Assembly (NCBI GenBank): GCA_046328475.1
Contig: JAXLWN010000011.1
Coordinates: 65,503 to 129,502 of the forward strand
Origin: CADCWN01 sp046328475
GTDB taxonomy: Bacteria > Chloroflexota > Chloroflexia > Thermomicrobiales > CADCWN01
Direction of reading: 5' to 3'
Length of the DNA stretch: 64,000 bases
The number at the start of each line of letters is the position of its first letter. Position 1 is the stretch's first letter. The position numbers and the translations under genes are program-made. This document shows positions 44,149-52,955 of the stretch, one piece after another. The notes beneath the pieces were generated by a model. It did not search any database. It saw only the letters and a program-made list of their open reading frames with translations, and had not been told where the DNA came from.

Positions 44149-46029
44149 ATGCGGTTCATGCGAGTTCAGACCCCCGACCTGGAGTGGTACAAGAACAACG
44201 TACCCTGCCAGGTTGCCTGCCCGGCGAAAACGGATATCCCGCGCTACATCTCCCTGATCGCGCAGCATCGCTATCGCGAGTCCTACGAGGTCAACTGCGG
44301 ATCCAATCTCTTCCCCGACGTGCTCGGTCGCGTCTGCTCCCACCCCTGTGAGACGGTCTGCCGCCGCAAGAAGATCGACGGCAAGCCGATCGCCATCCGC
44401 GACCTCAAGCGCGTGGCCGCCGACTTCCGCGACAGCATCACCCCGGCCTTCTCCCCCGTGCAGATGATGCACGACGATGGCCGCACCGGCGTCGCCCCGA
44501 ACATGTGGAAGATGACCCCCCCGTCGCAGGACAAGGGGAAGGTCGCGATCATCGGGGCTGGCCCGGCCGGGCTCGCCTGCGCGCACGACCTCGCCGCGCG
44601 CGGCTTCAACGTCCACATCTACGAGTCGCTGAATGCGGTCGGCGGGGCGCTCTACATCGGCATCCCGCCCTACCGCCTGCCGCGCAAGTACATCTACGAC
44701 ATGCAGCGCGACCTGGAGGAGATGGGCGTCACCTTCCATCTCAATACCGAGGTCGGCGTGCAGGTGCCGATGCGCGATCTGCTGCCTGGCGTCAACGGGC
44801 ACGTCGCCACGGTGCTGGCGATGGGCTGCATCATCCCGAACCCGATGGATGTCCCCGGCGAGGACCTGGAAGGGGTCGAGGGCGGCTCCCTCTTCATGAA
44901 GCGGATCAACCTCGAACCCTTCACCAAGCTCCCGGCGCGCGTCCTCGTTCTCGGTGGCGGCTTCACCGCCATCGACTGCGTCCGCTCGTCGGTGCGCCTC
45001 GGCTCCGAGAAAGTCTGGATGGCCTACCGTCGCACGATCGCCGAGATGGGCGCGACCGAAGAGGAGATCGAGGGCGCGGAGGAAGAGGGCATCGAGGTGA
45101 TGACCCTGACCTCCTGCATCGAGGTGCTGGGCGACGAAAACGGCCGCGTGCGCGGCGCGGTGATGATCAAGAACGAACTCGGCGAGCCCGACGCGAGCGG
45201 CCGTCGTTCGCCCCGGCCGATCCCCGGTTCCGAGTTCATCCTGGAGTGCGATCTGGTCATCCCGGCCTACTCGCAGACGCCCGACCTCTCCAAGGTGCTG
45301 CCGAAGGATGTGCAGCAGGAACTCGGCCTGCGCGTCAACCGCAACGGCACCGTCCCGGCCAAGCGCAAGAAGCTCCACACCACCGATTATCCCGGCGTCT
45401 ACACCGTCGGCGACCTCGCCAACGGCCCGCGCACGGTGATCGAGGCGATCGCCGAGGGCCGCGAGTGCGCGACCGCGATCGACAAGGCGGTGGTCGCCGA
45501 GCAGGGCGAGATTAAGACCCTCGAACCCTTCTTCCGCCCGCTCGATTACACCGAAATCCCGCGCCAGAAGATGCCCGCCGTGCCGCCCGAACTCCGCAAG
45601 GACTTCCTGCTGGAGACCGACCTGGGCTACACGCCGGAGCAGGGCGACGACGAGGCGAAGCGCTGCCTCCAGTGCCAGATCAACATCCAGATCGACCCGA
45701 ATCTCTGCATCGAGTGCTACCGCTGCGTGGAGTACTGCCCGTACGGCATCATCCACGTCCAGGCGATCAACCAGACGATCGGGGATCGCAACCTGGAACA
45801 GCGCGCGGCCGAGACCTACGGTCGACCGTGGGACGAGCTCACCGCCGACCGCGTGTTGCCCGGCGAGGACATCGGGGGGATTGTCTTCGCGCTGGACGAG
45901 GAACTCTGCATCCGCTGCGGCATCTGCGAGAATGTTTGCCCGACCAACGCGCTCTCGATGAAGAACTTCGAGACGTGCGACACCGGGCGGCAGATGCTCG
46001 TCGGCGGTGCAACCGGGAGGGTTTGGTAG
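44149..46029 (+). CDS. GltD-like FAD/NAD(P) oxidoreductase fused to ferredoxin domains
   Basis: 626 residues from ATG 44149 (CGGAGGTAA upstream). An N-terminal GltD-type Fe-S domain (CQVACPAKTDIPRYI, then CSHPCETVCRR) precedes two Rossmann folds (AIIGAGPAGLACAHDLAARG near 127 and VLVLGGGFTAIDCVRSS near 265). The C-terminus holds two 4Fe-4S motifs: CIECYRCVEYCPYG and CIRCGICENVCPTNA. It moves electrons between NAD(P)H and low-potential Fe-S carriers. Lacking GltB and placed before cytochrome b, it probably feeds the bc complex or quinone pool; that role is inferred. Confidence 0.87.
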   Translation: MRFMRVQTPDLEWYKNNVPCQVACPAKTDIPRYISLIAQHRYRESYEVNCGSNLFPDVLGRVCSHPCETVCRRKKIDGKPIAIRDLKRVAADFRDSITPAFSPVQMMHDDGRTGVAPNMWKMTPPSQDKGKVAIIGAGPAGLACAHDLAARGFNVHIYESLNAVGGALYIGIPPYRLPRKYIYDMQRDLEEMGVTFHLNTEVGVQVPMRDLLPGVNGHVATVLAMGCIIPNPMDVPGEDLEGVEGGSLFMKRINLEPFTKLPARVLVLGGGFTAIDCVRSSVRLGSEKVWMAYRRTIAEMGATEEEIEGAEEEGIEVMTLTSCIEVLGDENGRVRGAVMIKNELGEPDASGRRSPRPIPGSEFILECDLVIPAYSQTPDLSKVLPKDVQQELGLRVNRNGTVPAKRKKLHTTDYPGVYTVGDLANGPRTVIEAIAEGRECATAIDKAVVAEQGEIKTLEPFFRPLDYTEIPRQKMPAVPPELRKDFLLETDLGYTPEQGDDEAKRCLQCQINIQIDPNLCIECYRCVEYCPYGIIHVQAINQTIGDRNLEQRAAETYGRPWDELTADRVLPGEDIGGIVFALDEELCIRCGICENVCPTNALSMKNFETCDTGRQMLVGGATGRVW

Positions 46030-46037
46030 GGGACGAG

Positions 46038-46106
46038 TAGTCAGCCGCCAGTAGTCAGTAGCCAGCAGGCTACATCGTCTGACTACTGACTACTGACTAC
46101 TGACTA
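46038..46106. repeat. Heptamer array (CTGACTA)x4 with inverted partners
   Basis: Four exact CTGACTA units (46079-46106) end 16 nt before the cytochrome b start. TAGTCAG copies at 46038-46044 and 46052-46058, just after the preceding stop, could pair with them. Confidence 0.88.
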
Positions 46107-46122
46107 CTGGTAAGGGGGAGGC

Positions 46123-46857
46123 ATGGCACTGCGGCGTCAAAGTACCCTGGTAGACCGGATCACCCGGTCGCAGCTCTACCGCTCCATCGTGCGGAGCGGG
46201 TATCCCGACACGCCGCGCAACCAGGCGCTGGTGGTGCTCGGGAACGTCTATCTGCACCTGCACCCGGTGCGCTTGCGGCGACACGCGCTGGCGATTCCCT
46301 ATACCTTCTGTCTGGGTGGTCTCTCCTTCTTCATGTTCCTGCTCCTGACGGTCACCGGGGTAATGTTGATGTTCTACTACATCCCCTCGACGACCCAGGC
46401 GCACCAGAACATGCTCGACCTGCAGAGTTCGGTGACGCTCGGCACGCTCCTCCGCAACTTACATCGCTACTCCGCCCACGCGATGGTGATCGTCGTCTTC
46501 CTCCACATGTGCCGCGTCTTCTACACCGGCTCCTATAAGCCACCGCGCGAATTTAACTGGGTCATCGGCGTGGTCCTGCTCTTCCTCACCTTCCTCCTCT
46601 CCTTCACCGGCTACCTGCTGCCGTGGGACCAGCTGGCCTTCTGGGCGATCACGGTCGGCACGCAGCTCGCCTACTATGCCCCGGTGGTCGGCCCGCAGAT
46701 CCGCTTCCTGCTGATCGGCGGCTTCGAGGTCGGACAGAACGGCCTCCTGCGCTTCTACACGCTGCACGTCATCTTCCTGCCCCTCGCCGCCGCCCTGATG
46801 ATGGCCGCCCACTTCTGGCGGATCCGCAAGGACGGTGGCATCAGCGGGCCGCTGTAG
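46123..46857 (+). CDS. Cytochrome b6-type subunit of a bc/b6f-like complex
   Basis: 244 residues from ATG 46123 (GGGGGAGG upstream). The short N-terminal cytochrome b with four core helices carries haem-ligand His in NLHRYSAH and FLHMCR (helix B) and in LHVIFLP and AHFWRIRKDGG (helix D). Binds two b haems and forms the quinol sites with subunit IV, encoded next. The split arrangement is the b6f type. Confidence 0.92.
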   Translation: MALRRQSTLVDRITRSQLYRSIVRSGYPDTPRNQALVVLGNVYLHLHPVRLRRHALAIPYTFCLGGLSFFMFLLLTVTGVMLMFYYIPSTTQAHQNMLDLQSSVTLGTLLRNLHRYSAHAMVIVVFLHMCRVFYTGSYKPPREFNWVIGVVLLFLTFLLSFTGYLLPWDQLAFWAITVGTQLAYYAPVVGPQIRFLLIGGFEVGQNGLLRFYTLHVIFLPLAAALMMAAHFWRIRKDGGISGPL

Positions 46858-46865
46858 AGCGAGTA

Positions 46866-46971
46866 GTCAGTAGTCAGTTGGCAGTAGCCAGTTAGGGGTA
46901 GGAGGTCAGTAGCCAGCGGTCAGATACCAGTGAAGAAAACTCACTGACTACTGACTACTGACTACTGACTA
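46866..46971. repeat. Heptamer array (CTGACTA)x4 with inverted partners
   Basis: Same unit and copy number as the array before cytochrome b: CTGACTA x4 at 46944-46971, ending 16 nt before the next start. TAGTCAG units follow the previous stop (from 46864). Confidence 0.88.
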
Positions 46972-46987
46972 CTGGGAGGCGAAGCAC

Positions 46988-47854
46988 ATGGCACAAGTCG
47001 AACGACGGTTGCCGGAGGACGCGGGACGCGAAATCCCCGTCGAGATGGAAAAAACGTATCGCCTCCTCGCCCTGGTGCGCGGGCAAACCTTCGCCCGCCC
47101 CAAGTACGTCGAGGGCGACGAGGTGATGGTCTGGCCCGACCTCGTCGTGATCGAGGCGGTGGCGGCGCTCGTCTTCACGCTGCTGCTGCTGGCGATGTCG
47201 GTCCTGGTCAACGCGCCGCTGCTCACCGTGGCGAACCCGACGCGCACGCCGAATCCTTCGAAGGCCCCCTGGTACTTCCTGAATCTGCAGGAACTCCTGC
47301 TGCACATGGATGCCGGTCTCGCCGGGGTCTTCGTGCCGGGCGGTGCCCTGGTCGCCCTGGCGGCGATTCCCTACATCGATAAGAGTCCGCTCGGGCAAGG
47401 GGTCTACTGGTACACCGCGAACAGCAAGCGCATCGCCTGGTTCTCGGCCATCTACACCACCATCTTGATGCTCGCGCTGATCCTGATCGATGAGCCGCCG
47501 CGCATCGACGATAAGACCGGGGCGAGCCGCCTGACGCTCGGCTTCTGGCCCGGCATCGGGATCTCCTATCAGATGAACAAGCTCGGCGTGCCGACCTGGA
47601 TCTACAACTGGGTCATCCCGGTCGTGATCATGCTCGGCCTCTCGGCGTTGCTGGTCTATCTCGTCAAGCGCTTCTACAATGCCGACATGCGCGAGGTGAT
47701 GGTCGCGCTCTTCACCGGGTTTGTCGTCTCCTACGTCATCCTCACGATCTCCGGCACCGCATTCCGCGGGCATGGCATGGAGTTGCACTGGCCGTGGGAG
47801 AACCCGCGCGTCCCCGAGGGCGCGTCCGTGCTCCTCGATCTCTTCGGGTTCTGA
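46988..47854 (+). CDS. Cytochrome b C-terminal / subunit IV-like protein
   Basis: 288 residues from ATG 46988 (GGGAGG upstream). NPSKAPWYFLNLQELLLHMD corresponds to the conserved Qo-site/ef region of PetD-type subunits (normally PEWY/KAPWYF). Further membrane segments follow, about six to seven in all, more than the three of plant subunit IV. Partner of the cytochrome b6 gene upstream. It ends with a soluble tail PWENPRVPEGASVLLDL. Confidence 0.88.
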   Translation: MAQVERRLPEDAGREIPVEMEKTYRLLALVRGQTFARPKYVEGDEVMVWPDLVVIEAVAALVFTLLLLAMSVLVNAPLLTVANPTRTPNPSKAPWYFLNLQELLLHMDAGLAGVFVPGGALVALAAIPYIDKSPLGQGVYWYTANSKRIAWFSAIYTTILMLALILIDEPPRIDDKTGASRLTLGFWPGIGISYQMNKLGVPTWIYNWVIPVVIMLGLSALLVYLVKRFYNADMREVMVALFTGFVVSYVILTISGTAFRGHGMELHWPWENPRVPEGASVLLDLFGF

Positions 47855-47903
47855 GCGGGGTGCTGCGAGCGTCCCGGTGTAGCGTGGTACTCAGGGGTAT
47901 GTG

Positions 47904-48512
47904 ATGGCGTTCGCACAGAGTCTCAAGCAGATCGGGCAACGCGCCCGCGCCAGCCTGGAAAGTCGGACGGTCCGGGCGGCGCTCCTCTCCTCGGCGGCAT
48001 CGGCGGCGGTTCGCTTTGTCGTCGCGCAGTACGATTCGTCGCCGCGCACCATGCGGCGCGATTTCCTCCGCTGGACAGTCGCAGGTGCCTCGACCTTCTT
48101 CCTGGCCGAAGCCTCAGTCGGCTTCGTCGCCTTCTTCTGGCCGCAGAAGATCGGCGCGTTCGGTTCGGAAGTGAAGGTCCCACCGGCGCAGATCCCGGCG
48201 GTCGGTGCCGCCCCGATCGTCAACCGTGACGGGAAATTCTGGCTCATCAACAACGAGGACGGTGTGCTGGCCCTCTATTGGAAGTGTGTCCACCTCGGCT
48301 GCACGGTGCCCTGGAACGAGACCGAGCACCAATTCCACTGCCCGTGCCACGGCTCGATCTACGATCGCTTCGGCGTCCGCACCGCCGGCCCCGCGCCGCG
48401 ACCGCTGGACATCATGGCGGTCAAGGTCGATGGCGGCACGGTGACCGTGGACACCGGTGAAATCACCCAGCGCACCGATTACAGCCCGAGTCAGGCGGTC
48501 AAAGTCGGGTGA
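47904..48512 (+). CDS. Rieske [2Fe-2S] protein
   Basis: 202 residues from ATG 47904. Twin-arginine-like RRDFLRW at 51-57 precedes the single anchor helix. The Rieske boxes CVHLGC (C128, H130, C133) and CPCHGS (C146, C148, H149) bind the cluster and form the disulfide. Transfers electrons from quinol to cytochrome c in the bc complex. The long N-terminal extension (about 50 residues) before the RR motif is unusual. Confidence 0.93.
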   Translation: MAFAQSLKQIGQRARASLESRTVRAALLSSAASAAVRFVVAQYDSSPRTMRRDFLRWTVAGASTFFLAEASVGFVAFFWPQKIGAFGSEVKVPPAQIPAVGAAPIVNRDGKFWLINNEDGVLALYWKCVHLGCTVPWNETEHQFHCPCHGSIYDRFGVRTAGPAPRPLDIMAVKVDGGTVTVDTGEITQRTDYSPSQAVKVG

Positions 48513-48593
48513 TGAGTGATGAGTAACGAGTAACGAGGAAAGCCTCGGCACTCGTCACTCCCTCGTTACTCATCACTCGTTACTCGTTACTGG
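48512..48593. repeat. Inverted heptamer-type repeats between Rieske and cytochrome c genes
   Basis: GATGAGTAACGAG (48518-48530) is the exact reverse complement of 48562-48574. The right half continues CTCGTTACTCGTTACTGG up to the next start region. Confidence 0.85.
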
Positions 48594-49529
48594 ATGGGGG
48601 GCGGGTTAGTGGATACTATCGGACGACAGGTAACGGCCTTCGTCACCATGTTCATGGCGGCGGGCTTGATCATCCTGATGTACATGATCTTCGAGCCGCA
48701 GCGGCAGGCTGCGGCGTCGAACGAGCAGGTGCATACGGCGGTTGAGCGTGGGCGCGAACTCTTCGCGGAGAATTGCATCGTCTGCCACGGCACGAATGGG
48801 CAGGGCATCCAGGGTGCTGGCTTCGCGCTGCACACCGATGGCAACAAGGCCCCCGACGATGATCGCCGCGCCTTCCTCTTCAACACCATCTCGCGCGGAC
48901 GGCAGAACAGCAACGGCTGGGATCCGAACATGCCCGCCTTCGGCAACTCCGAGGGTGGCGCGTTCAACGAGCAACAGATCAATGACGTGATCACCTTCAT
49001 CGGTTGCGCCACCGACGACGAATGGAAGGAAGTGGCCGACATCGTCTCGGTCAAACTCGGCACACCGGTCGCCGCCATCCTGACCCCGCCGAATCTCGGC
49101 ACGCCGAACGTGACCTTCCTGCCGGGCGTCAAAGCCGCAGGCCCGACAGCGGCGGCAGGTGCGGCGGCGGCAGATCCCGGTGCCGCTGTCTTCCAGACCA
49201 ACTGCATCAACTGCCACCGGATCACGCCAGAATTCGCGAACGGCCAGCAGGTCGGGCCGAATCTGACCGGCGTGGGTGCGCGCCTAAGATCCCCAGCCGC
49301 GCGCCAAGCGTCCCGAATCAAATCGACGTGTCTGCGGAAGGTGCCGCCGGAATCGCGACGTGGATTCGCAATCCCATCCGCGATTCGCCCCGGCTCCGGT
49401 ATGCCCGCATTCGGTCCCGACAAGATCTCGGATAGCGATATGAAGGCGCTGACCGACTGGCTCGCGACGCACACCGAGGAGGCGGCACCGGAAGCGGCGA
49501 AGTCCTGCTTCAAGACGACGGCCCGCTAG
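48594..49529 (+). CDS. Diheme cytochrome c of the bc operon (compensated frameshift)
   Basis: About 311 residues from ATG 48594; GTG 48609, preceded by GGGGGGCGGG, is an equally good start. One N-terminal anchor helix (FVTMFMAAGLIILMYMIF), then haem sites CIVCH and CINCH. From about 49285 to 49395 the annotated frame reads nonsense, while another frame gives SRAPSVPNQIDVSAEGAAGI and ATWIRNP, the normal cytochrome c segment; the original frame resumes at PGSGMPAFG with the Met ligand. Two opposite indels explain this. It would replace cytochrome f/c1. Confidence 0.85.
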   Translation: MGGGLVDTIGRQVTAFVTMFMAAGLIILMYMIFEPQRQAAASNEQVHTAVERGRELFAENCIVCHGTNGQGIQGAGFALHTDGNKAPDDDRRAFLFNTISRGRQNSNGWDPNMPAFGNSEGGAFNEQQINDVITFIGCATDDEWKEVADIVSVKLGTPVAAILTPPNLGTPNVTFLPGVKAAGPTAAAGAAAADPGAAVFQTNCINCHRITPEFANGQQVGPNLTGVGARLRSPAARQASRIKSTCLRKVPPESRRGFAIPSAIRPGSGMPAFGPDKISDSDMKALTDWLATHTEEAAPEAAKSCFKTTAR

Positions 49530-49556
49530 CGGCAATCTGGCCGAGAGGAGAATCCC

Positions 49557-49664
49557 ATGGTCTTCGGTGAAGTCGGCGAAACGCTCGAACTCTTCATTGT
49601 CATCGGCGTCATGTTCCTCGGCATCTACCTCGTCTACCTCATCAGCAAGCGCACCTCGCGTTAA
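49557..49664 (+). CDS. 35-residue single-helix membrane protein at the end of the bc operon
   Basis: ATG 49557 with GAGAGGAG upstream encodes MVFGEVGETLELFIVIGVMF, then LGIYLVYLISKRTSR, stop TAA 49662-49664. One hydrophobic helix flanked by an acidic N-terminus and a basic C-terminus. It lies 27 nt after the cytochrome c stop and right before the operon terminator. Size and position recall the small subunits of b6f complexes (PetG, PetL, PetM, PetN), but no sequence identity with them is claimed. Confidence 0.65.
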   Translation: MVFGEVGETLELFIVIGVMFLGIYLVYLISKRTSR

Positions 49665-49665
49665 C

Positions 49666-49697
49666 GAGTGCTGAGCGCCGAGTGCTGCGTGCTGAGT
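49666..49697. repeat. Degenerate GTGCTGA heptamers (inverted partner of 49793-49813)
   Basis: GAGTGCTGAGCGCCGAGTGC and TGCGTGCTGAGT follow the stop of the small membrane protein. They are the inverse of the CTCAGCA array across the terminator. Confidence 0.7.
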
Positions 49698-49700
49698 AAA

Positions 49701-49730
49701 GGGGTGGCGAGGAAAATTCCTCGCCACCCC
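49701..49730. terminator. Operon-end hairpin
   Basis: GGGGTGGCGAGG (49701-49712) pairs exactly with CCTCGCCACCCC (49719-49730), loop AAAATT, extended by AA/TT on both sides. It closes the cytochrome bc operon; only a short TT follows. Confidence 0.65.
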
Positions 49731-49792
49731 TTCCTCCACTCCCGGCTCACCCCCTCGTTCGTACCATTCGTCGTTCGTCACTTCGTACTTGA

Positions 49793-49813
49793 CTCAGCAC
49801 TCAGCACTCAGCA
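49793..49813. repeat. Heptamer array (CTCAGCA)x3
   Basis: Three exact units ending 18 nt before ATG 49832, immediately upstream of TGGAGCG. Confidence 0.85.
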
Positions 49814-49831
49814 CTCATACTGGAGCGAAGC

Positions 49832-50283
49832 GATGCCCGAACCCCTCCACTGGTGCTCGCGCTGCGAGCAGACCTACATCGCCGACGACCTCGTCGCCGG
49901 GAGCGAGTGCCCCACCTGCGGCGTACTAACCACCCGGATCAGCTGGCTCACGGCCGCCCTCCGCAAAGTCGGCCAGGGGACCGGCAACCGCTCCGAAGTC
50001 CAGCAGAAGCACCTGCAACTGATCGAGGCGATCTGGACCGCCGATGGCATGGGGCAGCGCTACTTCGAGATCTGCCAGCCGGGCAGCATGTACTACTCCC
50101 GCTTCGTCCGTCGCACCACCGACCTGATCTGTCGCGGCATCGAAGAGGGCTGGGCCGAGCTGATCATGCCCGCCAATCCCGCTCGCCCCGAACGCCCGCT
50201 ACGCAATCGAATTTCGCGATCCCGAACGCTTCGTGCGCGAACTGACCGCACTCTTCCCAACCGAAAAAACCGCGCGCCGGTAA
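49832..50283 (+). CDS. Zn-ribbon hypothetical protein (frameshift near the end)
   Basis: Starts MPEPLHWCSRCEQTYIADDL at ATG 49832; CSRC and CPTC form a four-Cys zinc ribbon. The body (QLIEAIWTADGMGQRYFEIC, YYSRFVRRTTDLICRGIEEG) is helical. After about 50175 the frame changes to reach YAIEFRDPERFVRELTALFP and TAA 50281-50283. It sits 45 nt before the kinase gene and may be co-transcribed. No known family. Confidence 0.6.
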
Positions 50284-50328
50284 CGCGCTCGGCGGCATCG
50301 CGCAACCGGCGAACCGCAGGGGAGCACC

Positions 50329-51228
50329 ATGACCGCACCGGGCCACCCGCCCGACTACCCGCCCGAGTTCATCCACCTGAACGCGGCGGACCCCGCCTGG
50401 CTCGACGCCCTCCCCGACCTGCTCGCCAGCCTCGCCGCGCGCTGGTCGCTCACCATCGGGCACTACTTCCCCGGCATTCGCTACAACTACGTCGCGCCCG
50501 CCACGCGCGCGGACGGCACCCCCTGCGTGCTGAAGGTGAGCCGCCACGGCGAGCTGCCGCAGGAGATCGCCGCGCTCCGCATCTGGGCTGGCGACGGCGC
50601 GGTCCGCGTGCTGGAGTCCGATCCGGCACTCGGCGCGCTCCTGCTGGAACAACTCCAGCCGGGCACGATGCTCTCCACCGTCGCCGCAGCCGACGACGAT
50701 GCGGCCACCACCATCGCCGCCGACATCCTGCGCCGTCTCTGGCGACCAATCCCGGCAGGCCACGGTCTGCGCTCGCTGGAGAGTGGTGCGCCGCCTACGA
50801 CCGCAATCGCGACGGCGATCCTGGCCGGAATCGGCGGTTTCCCCGTCGCGCTCTTCCGCCGCGCCGACGCGCTACGACACGACCTGCTCGCCTCTACCAC
50901 CGAACAGACAGTGCTGCATGGCGACCTGCACCACTTCAACATCCTCCGCGCCCAACGCGCACCCTGGCTGGCGATCGACCCCAAGGGCCTCGCGGGCGAC
51001 CGCTGCTTCGACATCTGCCAGTTCCTGCGCAATCCCCACCCCGGCCCGATCGACCCCGCGCTTAACCGCCGCCGTCTCGACATCTTCTGCGCCGAACTGC
51101 GCCTCGACCGGGAGCGCACAAAGGCGTGGTGCGTCGTCCACGCCGTGCTCGATGCCTGTTGGGATTATGAAGAGGGGGAGCCGTGGGCACACAAGGTGGC
51201 CTACGCCGAGGAGACGCAATCGTTCTAA
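50329..51228 (+). CDS. Aminoglycoside/hydroxyurea-type antibiotic kinase
   Basis: 299 residues. Kinase-like fold with the Lys strand (PCVLKVSRHG), the Brenner motif HGDLHHFNIL (catalytic Asp and Asn) and the DFG-equivalent AIDPKGLAGDRCFDI. It matches the streptomycin 6-kinase/APH(6) family that phosphorylates aminoglycosides or hydroxyurea. Housekeeping homologues exist, so resistance is not implied. Close behind the Zn-ribbon gene. Confidence 0.83.
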   Translation: MTAPGHPPDYPPEFIHLNAADPAWLDALPDLLASLAARWSLTIGHYFPGIRYNYVAPATRADGTPCVLKVSRHGELPQEIAALRIWAGDGAVRVLESDPALGALLLEQLQPGTMLSTVAAADDDAATTIAADILRRLWRPIPAGHGLRSLESGAPPTTAIATAILAGIGGFPVALFRRADALRHDLLASTTEQTVLHGDLHHFNILRAQRAPWLAIDPKGLAGDRCFDICQFLRNPHPGPIDPALNRRRLDIFCAELRLDRERTKAWCVVHAVLDACWDYEEGEPWAHKVAYAEETQSF

Positions 51229-51857
51229 CCTCGCGGCCTCACCGGCGCACGGTCGGTGTCGTGGTCGGGGTGCGACCCGGCGTGACCGTCGGCGAAACCC
51301 TCGGCGTCGCCGCGGCTCAGCGGCGTGACATCGAGCTGGCGCACCCAGCCAACCTCGCCCCGCTCAAGCTGGAAGTGCATCCAGACCACGTCGCCCACCG
51401 TCTCCTGCTCGTTCAGGTAGCGCAGGCGCGTCCCCGGCGGCAGCAGCGCGATGCGCGTCGCCGAGATGCCCGGCGCGGCGCGGAAATTGACCTGCTGCCC
51501 GAAATCGGCAATCGCGTGGGTCGCCTGGAACTGCGGCGTCCCCGCAGCAGGGATAGCCGTGAGAAAGAGCGAAGTCGGCGTCGGGGGGATCGGCAGCGGC
51601 GTGAGATTGTTCTCGACCCCGGGCGTGCCCGAGCGCGGCGAAGCGGCGACCCGCACCGGTTCGACCGTGGAGCGGTCAACCCCCGTGCGCCCGGCGAAAT
51701 CGGAGAAGAAGGGATCGAGGCGGAAGAAGAGCCAGGTGAACGACCCGATCAGCACCACCACGACCACCGCCATCGAAACGCCGATCATCATGCCGCTGCG
51801 CTGCGAATGCTGCTGCAGCCGCTCGTTCAACCCCGTCTGATCGATCATCCGGCCCAT
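51225..51857 (-). CDS. Membrane-anchored SH3b-domain protein (C-terminal frameshift)
   Basis: 210 residues from ATG 51857 (MGRMIDQTGLNERLQQHSQR). One transmembrane helix (MMIGVSMAVVVVVLIGSF), a Pro/Thr linker, then a bacterial SH3 domain (VNFRAAPGISATRIALLPPG, then VWMHFQLERGEVGWVR). The frame as written ends in an odd basic tail; a shift near 51300 gives the natural tail VSPTVTPGRTPTTTPTVRR. SH3b domains usually bind the cell wall. It converges on the kinase gene with a 4-nt overlap. Confidence 0.7.
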   Translation of the reverse strand: MGRMIDQTGLNERLQQHSQRSGMMIGVSMAVVVVVLIGSFTWLFFRLDPFFSDFAGRTGVDRSTVEPVRVAASPRSGTPGVENNLTPLPIPPTPTSLFLTAIPAAGTPQFQATHAIADFGQQVNFRAAPGISATRIALLPPGTRLRYLNEQETVGDVVWMHFQLERGEVGWVRQLDVTPLSRGDAEGFADGHAGSHPDHDTDRAPVRPRG

Positions 51858-52119
51858 GAAGACTCCCGCGTGCCCCAATCGAGCGGTGGCCCAGCATCAA
51901 CAGCGCGTCAGCGCGGCGCTCGGGCAAACCCTGCCCGCCGCTCGCGCGCAGGCGGTCCCAGTATACCACCCGCCCGGTTGAAAGACGGTTGCGGCCGACT
52001 GGCCTAACCGTCCCGGTCCTGTGGCATACTGTATCGGGGCGCATCGCGCACCCTGCTGAAGAGAACGCGCCAGGTCGCCCGAAGTGACCGGCCCGGCTTG
52101 CTATGTGGCTCGGAGAGGC

Positions 52120-52761
52120 ATGCTACGACATTTGCGCCGCCGTTTTCGCGGCACCCGAGGCGAACCCCTGGCCTCCTTCGCGCTCCGCGTCACGGCGGTC
52201 AGCCCGTACCCGGAGGAGCCGGAGGACGAGGAACACTACAAGCCCTCCCTGATCGTCGCCGCGACCCCGGAGCCCGGCGACCCCGCCCTCACGCCCACCC
52301 AACTGGCGATCGGCACCCTGCTCTTCGTGGAGTGGGCCAACGCGCAAAACGCCGATGGCGGACTCCCCACCCGCCTGCGCGCGATCCTCCCCTACCTGCG
52401 CCCCGCCGTGAAGCACGGCCGCCTCGGCCCCGACCGCTACGCCGCGCACCGCGCTGGCCAGCGCGCAAACTACTTCCACCACCGCGACGCCGCCAGCTAC
52501 GACGTGGCGCTCCACCGCGACGACAGCGGCCTCTATCTCGCCGTCGAGCGCAAGATCATGAAAGGGCGCTGGAGCGAGGAGACGACCCTCTTCGAAGCCG
52601 CAACCGTTGCCCCCTACGAAGCCCTCCTCCGCCTCGACCCGCCCGAGGGTCTCGCCCTCCTCACCTGGCTCACCCTCGCCATCGACCACTGGCTCGCGGG
52701 CGAAGAAGCCCCCTTCCCCGTGCAATCCTGGCCCCTCGACCAACCCCTCGCTGCCCCCTAG
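52120..52761 (+). CDS. Uncharacterised protein
   Basis: 213 residues from ATG 52120 (GGAGAGG upstream). A basic N-terminus (MLRHLRRRFRGTRG) precedes a mixed alpha/beta body with ALTPTQLAIGTLLFVEWANA, ANYFHHRDAASYDVALHRDD and FEAATVAPYEALLRLDPPEG. No signal peptide, membrane segment or known motif. No function can be assigned. Confidence 0.65.
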   Translation: MLRHLRRRFRGTRGEPLASFALRVTAVSPYPEEPEDEEHYKPSLIVAATPEPGDPALTPTQLAIGTLLFVEWANAQNADGGLPTRLRAILPYLRPAVKHGRLGPDRYAAHRAGQRANYFHHRDAASYDVALHRDDSGLYLAVERKIMKGRWSEETTLFEAATVAPYEALLRLDPPEGLALLTWLTLAIDHWLAGEEAPFPVQSWPLDQPLAAP

Positions 52762-52881
52762 CCGCCACTTACAACGTCCAACGGTGGGATGGCACCAACA
52801 TCGGCCTCCGAATACCATCGCGATCCTGGTAGGGGCGGGTCACCGACCCGCCCTCTGCGGCCCAGCAACCGCATCGCCAAA

Positions 52882-52928
52882 AACCACGCGGCGCGGGCGG
52901 AACCAGATTCCGCCCGCGCCGCGTGGTT
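52882..52928 (-). terminator. Rho-independent terminator for the LigB-type gene
   Basis: A perfect 21-bp stem (52882-52902 with 52908-52928, AACCACGCGGCGCGGGCGGA...) has loop CCAGA. On the minus strand it is followed by TTTTT, 28 nt beyond the stop at 52956. Confidence 0.8.
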
Positions 52929-52955
52929 CTCCGCTATGCCGCGCGCCTAACCCGC

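Noticed and set aside
50329..51228. Kinase as proof of an acquired resistance island
   Set aside because: No transposase, integron or other resistance gene; the family has many chromosomal housekeeping members.
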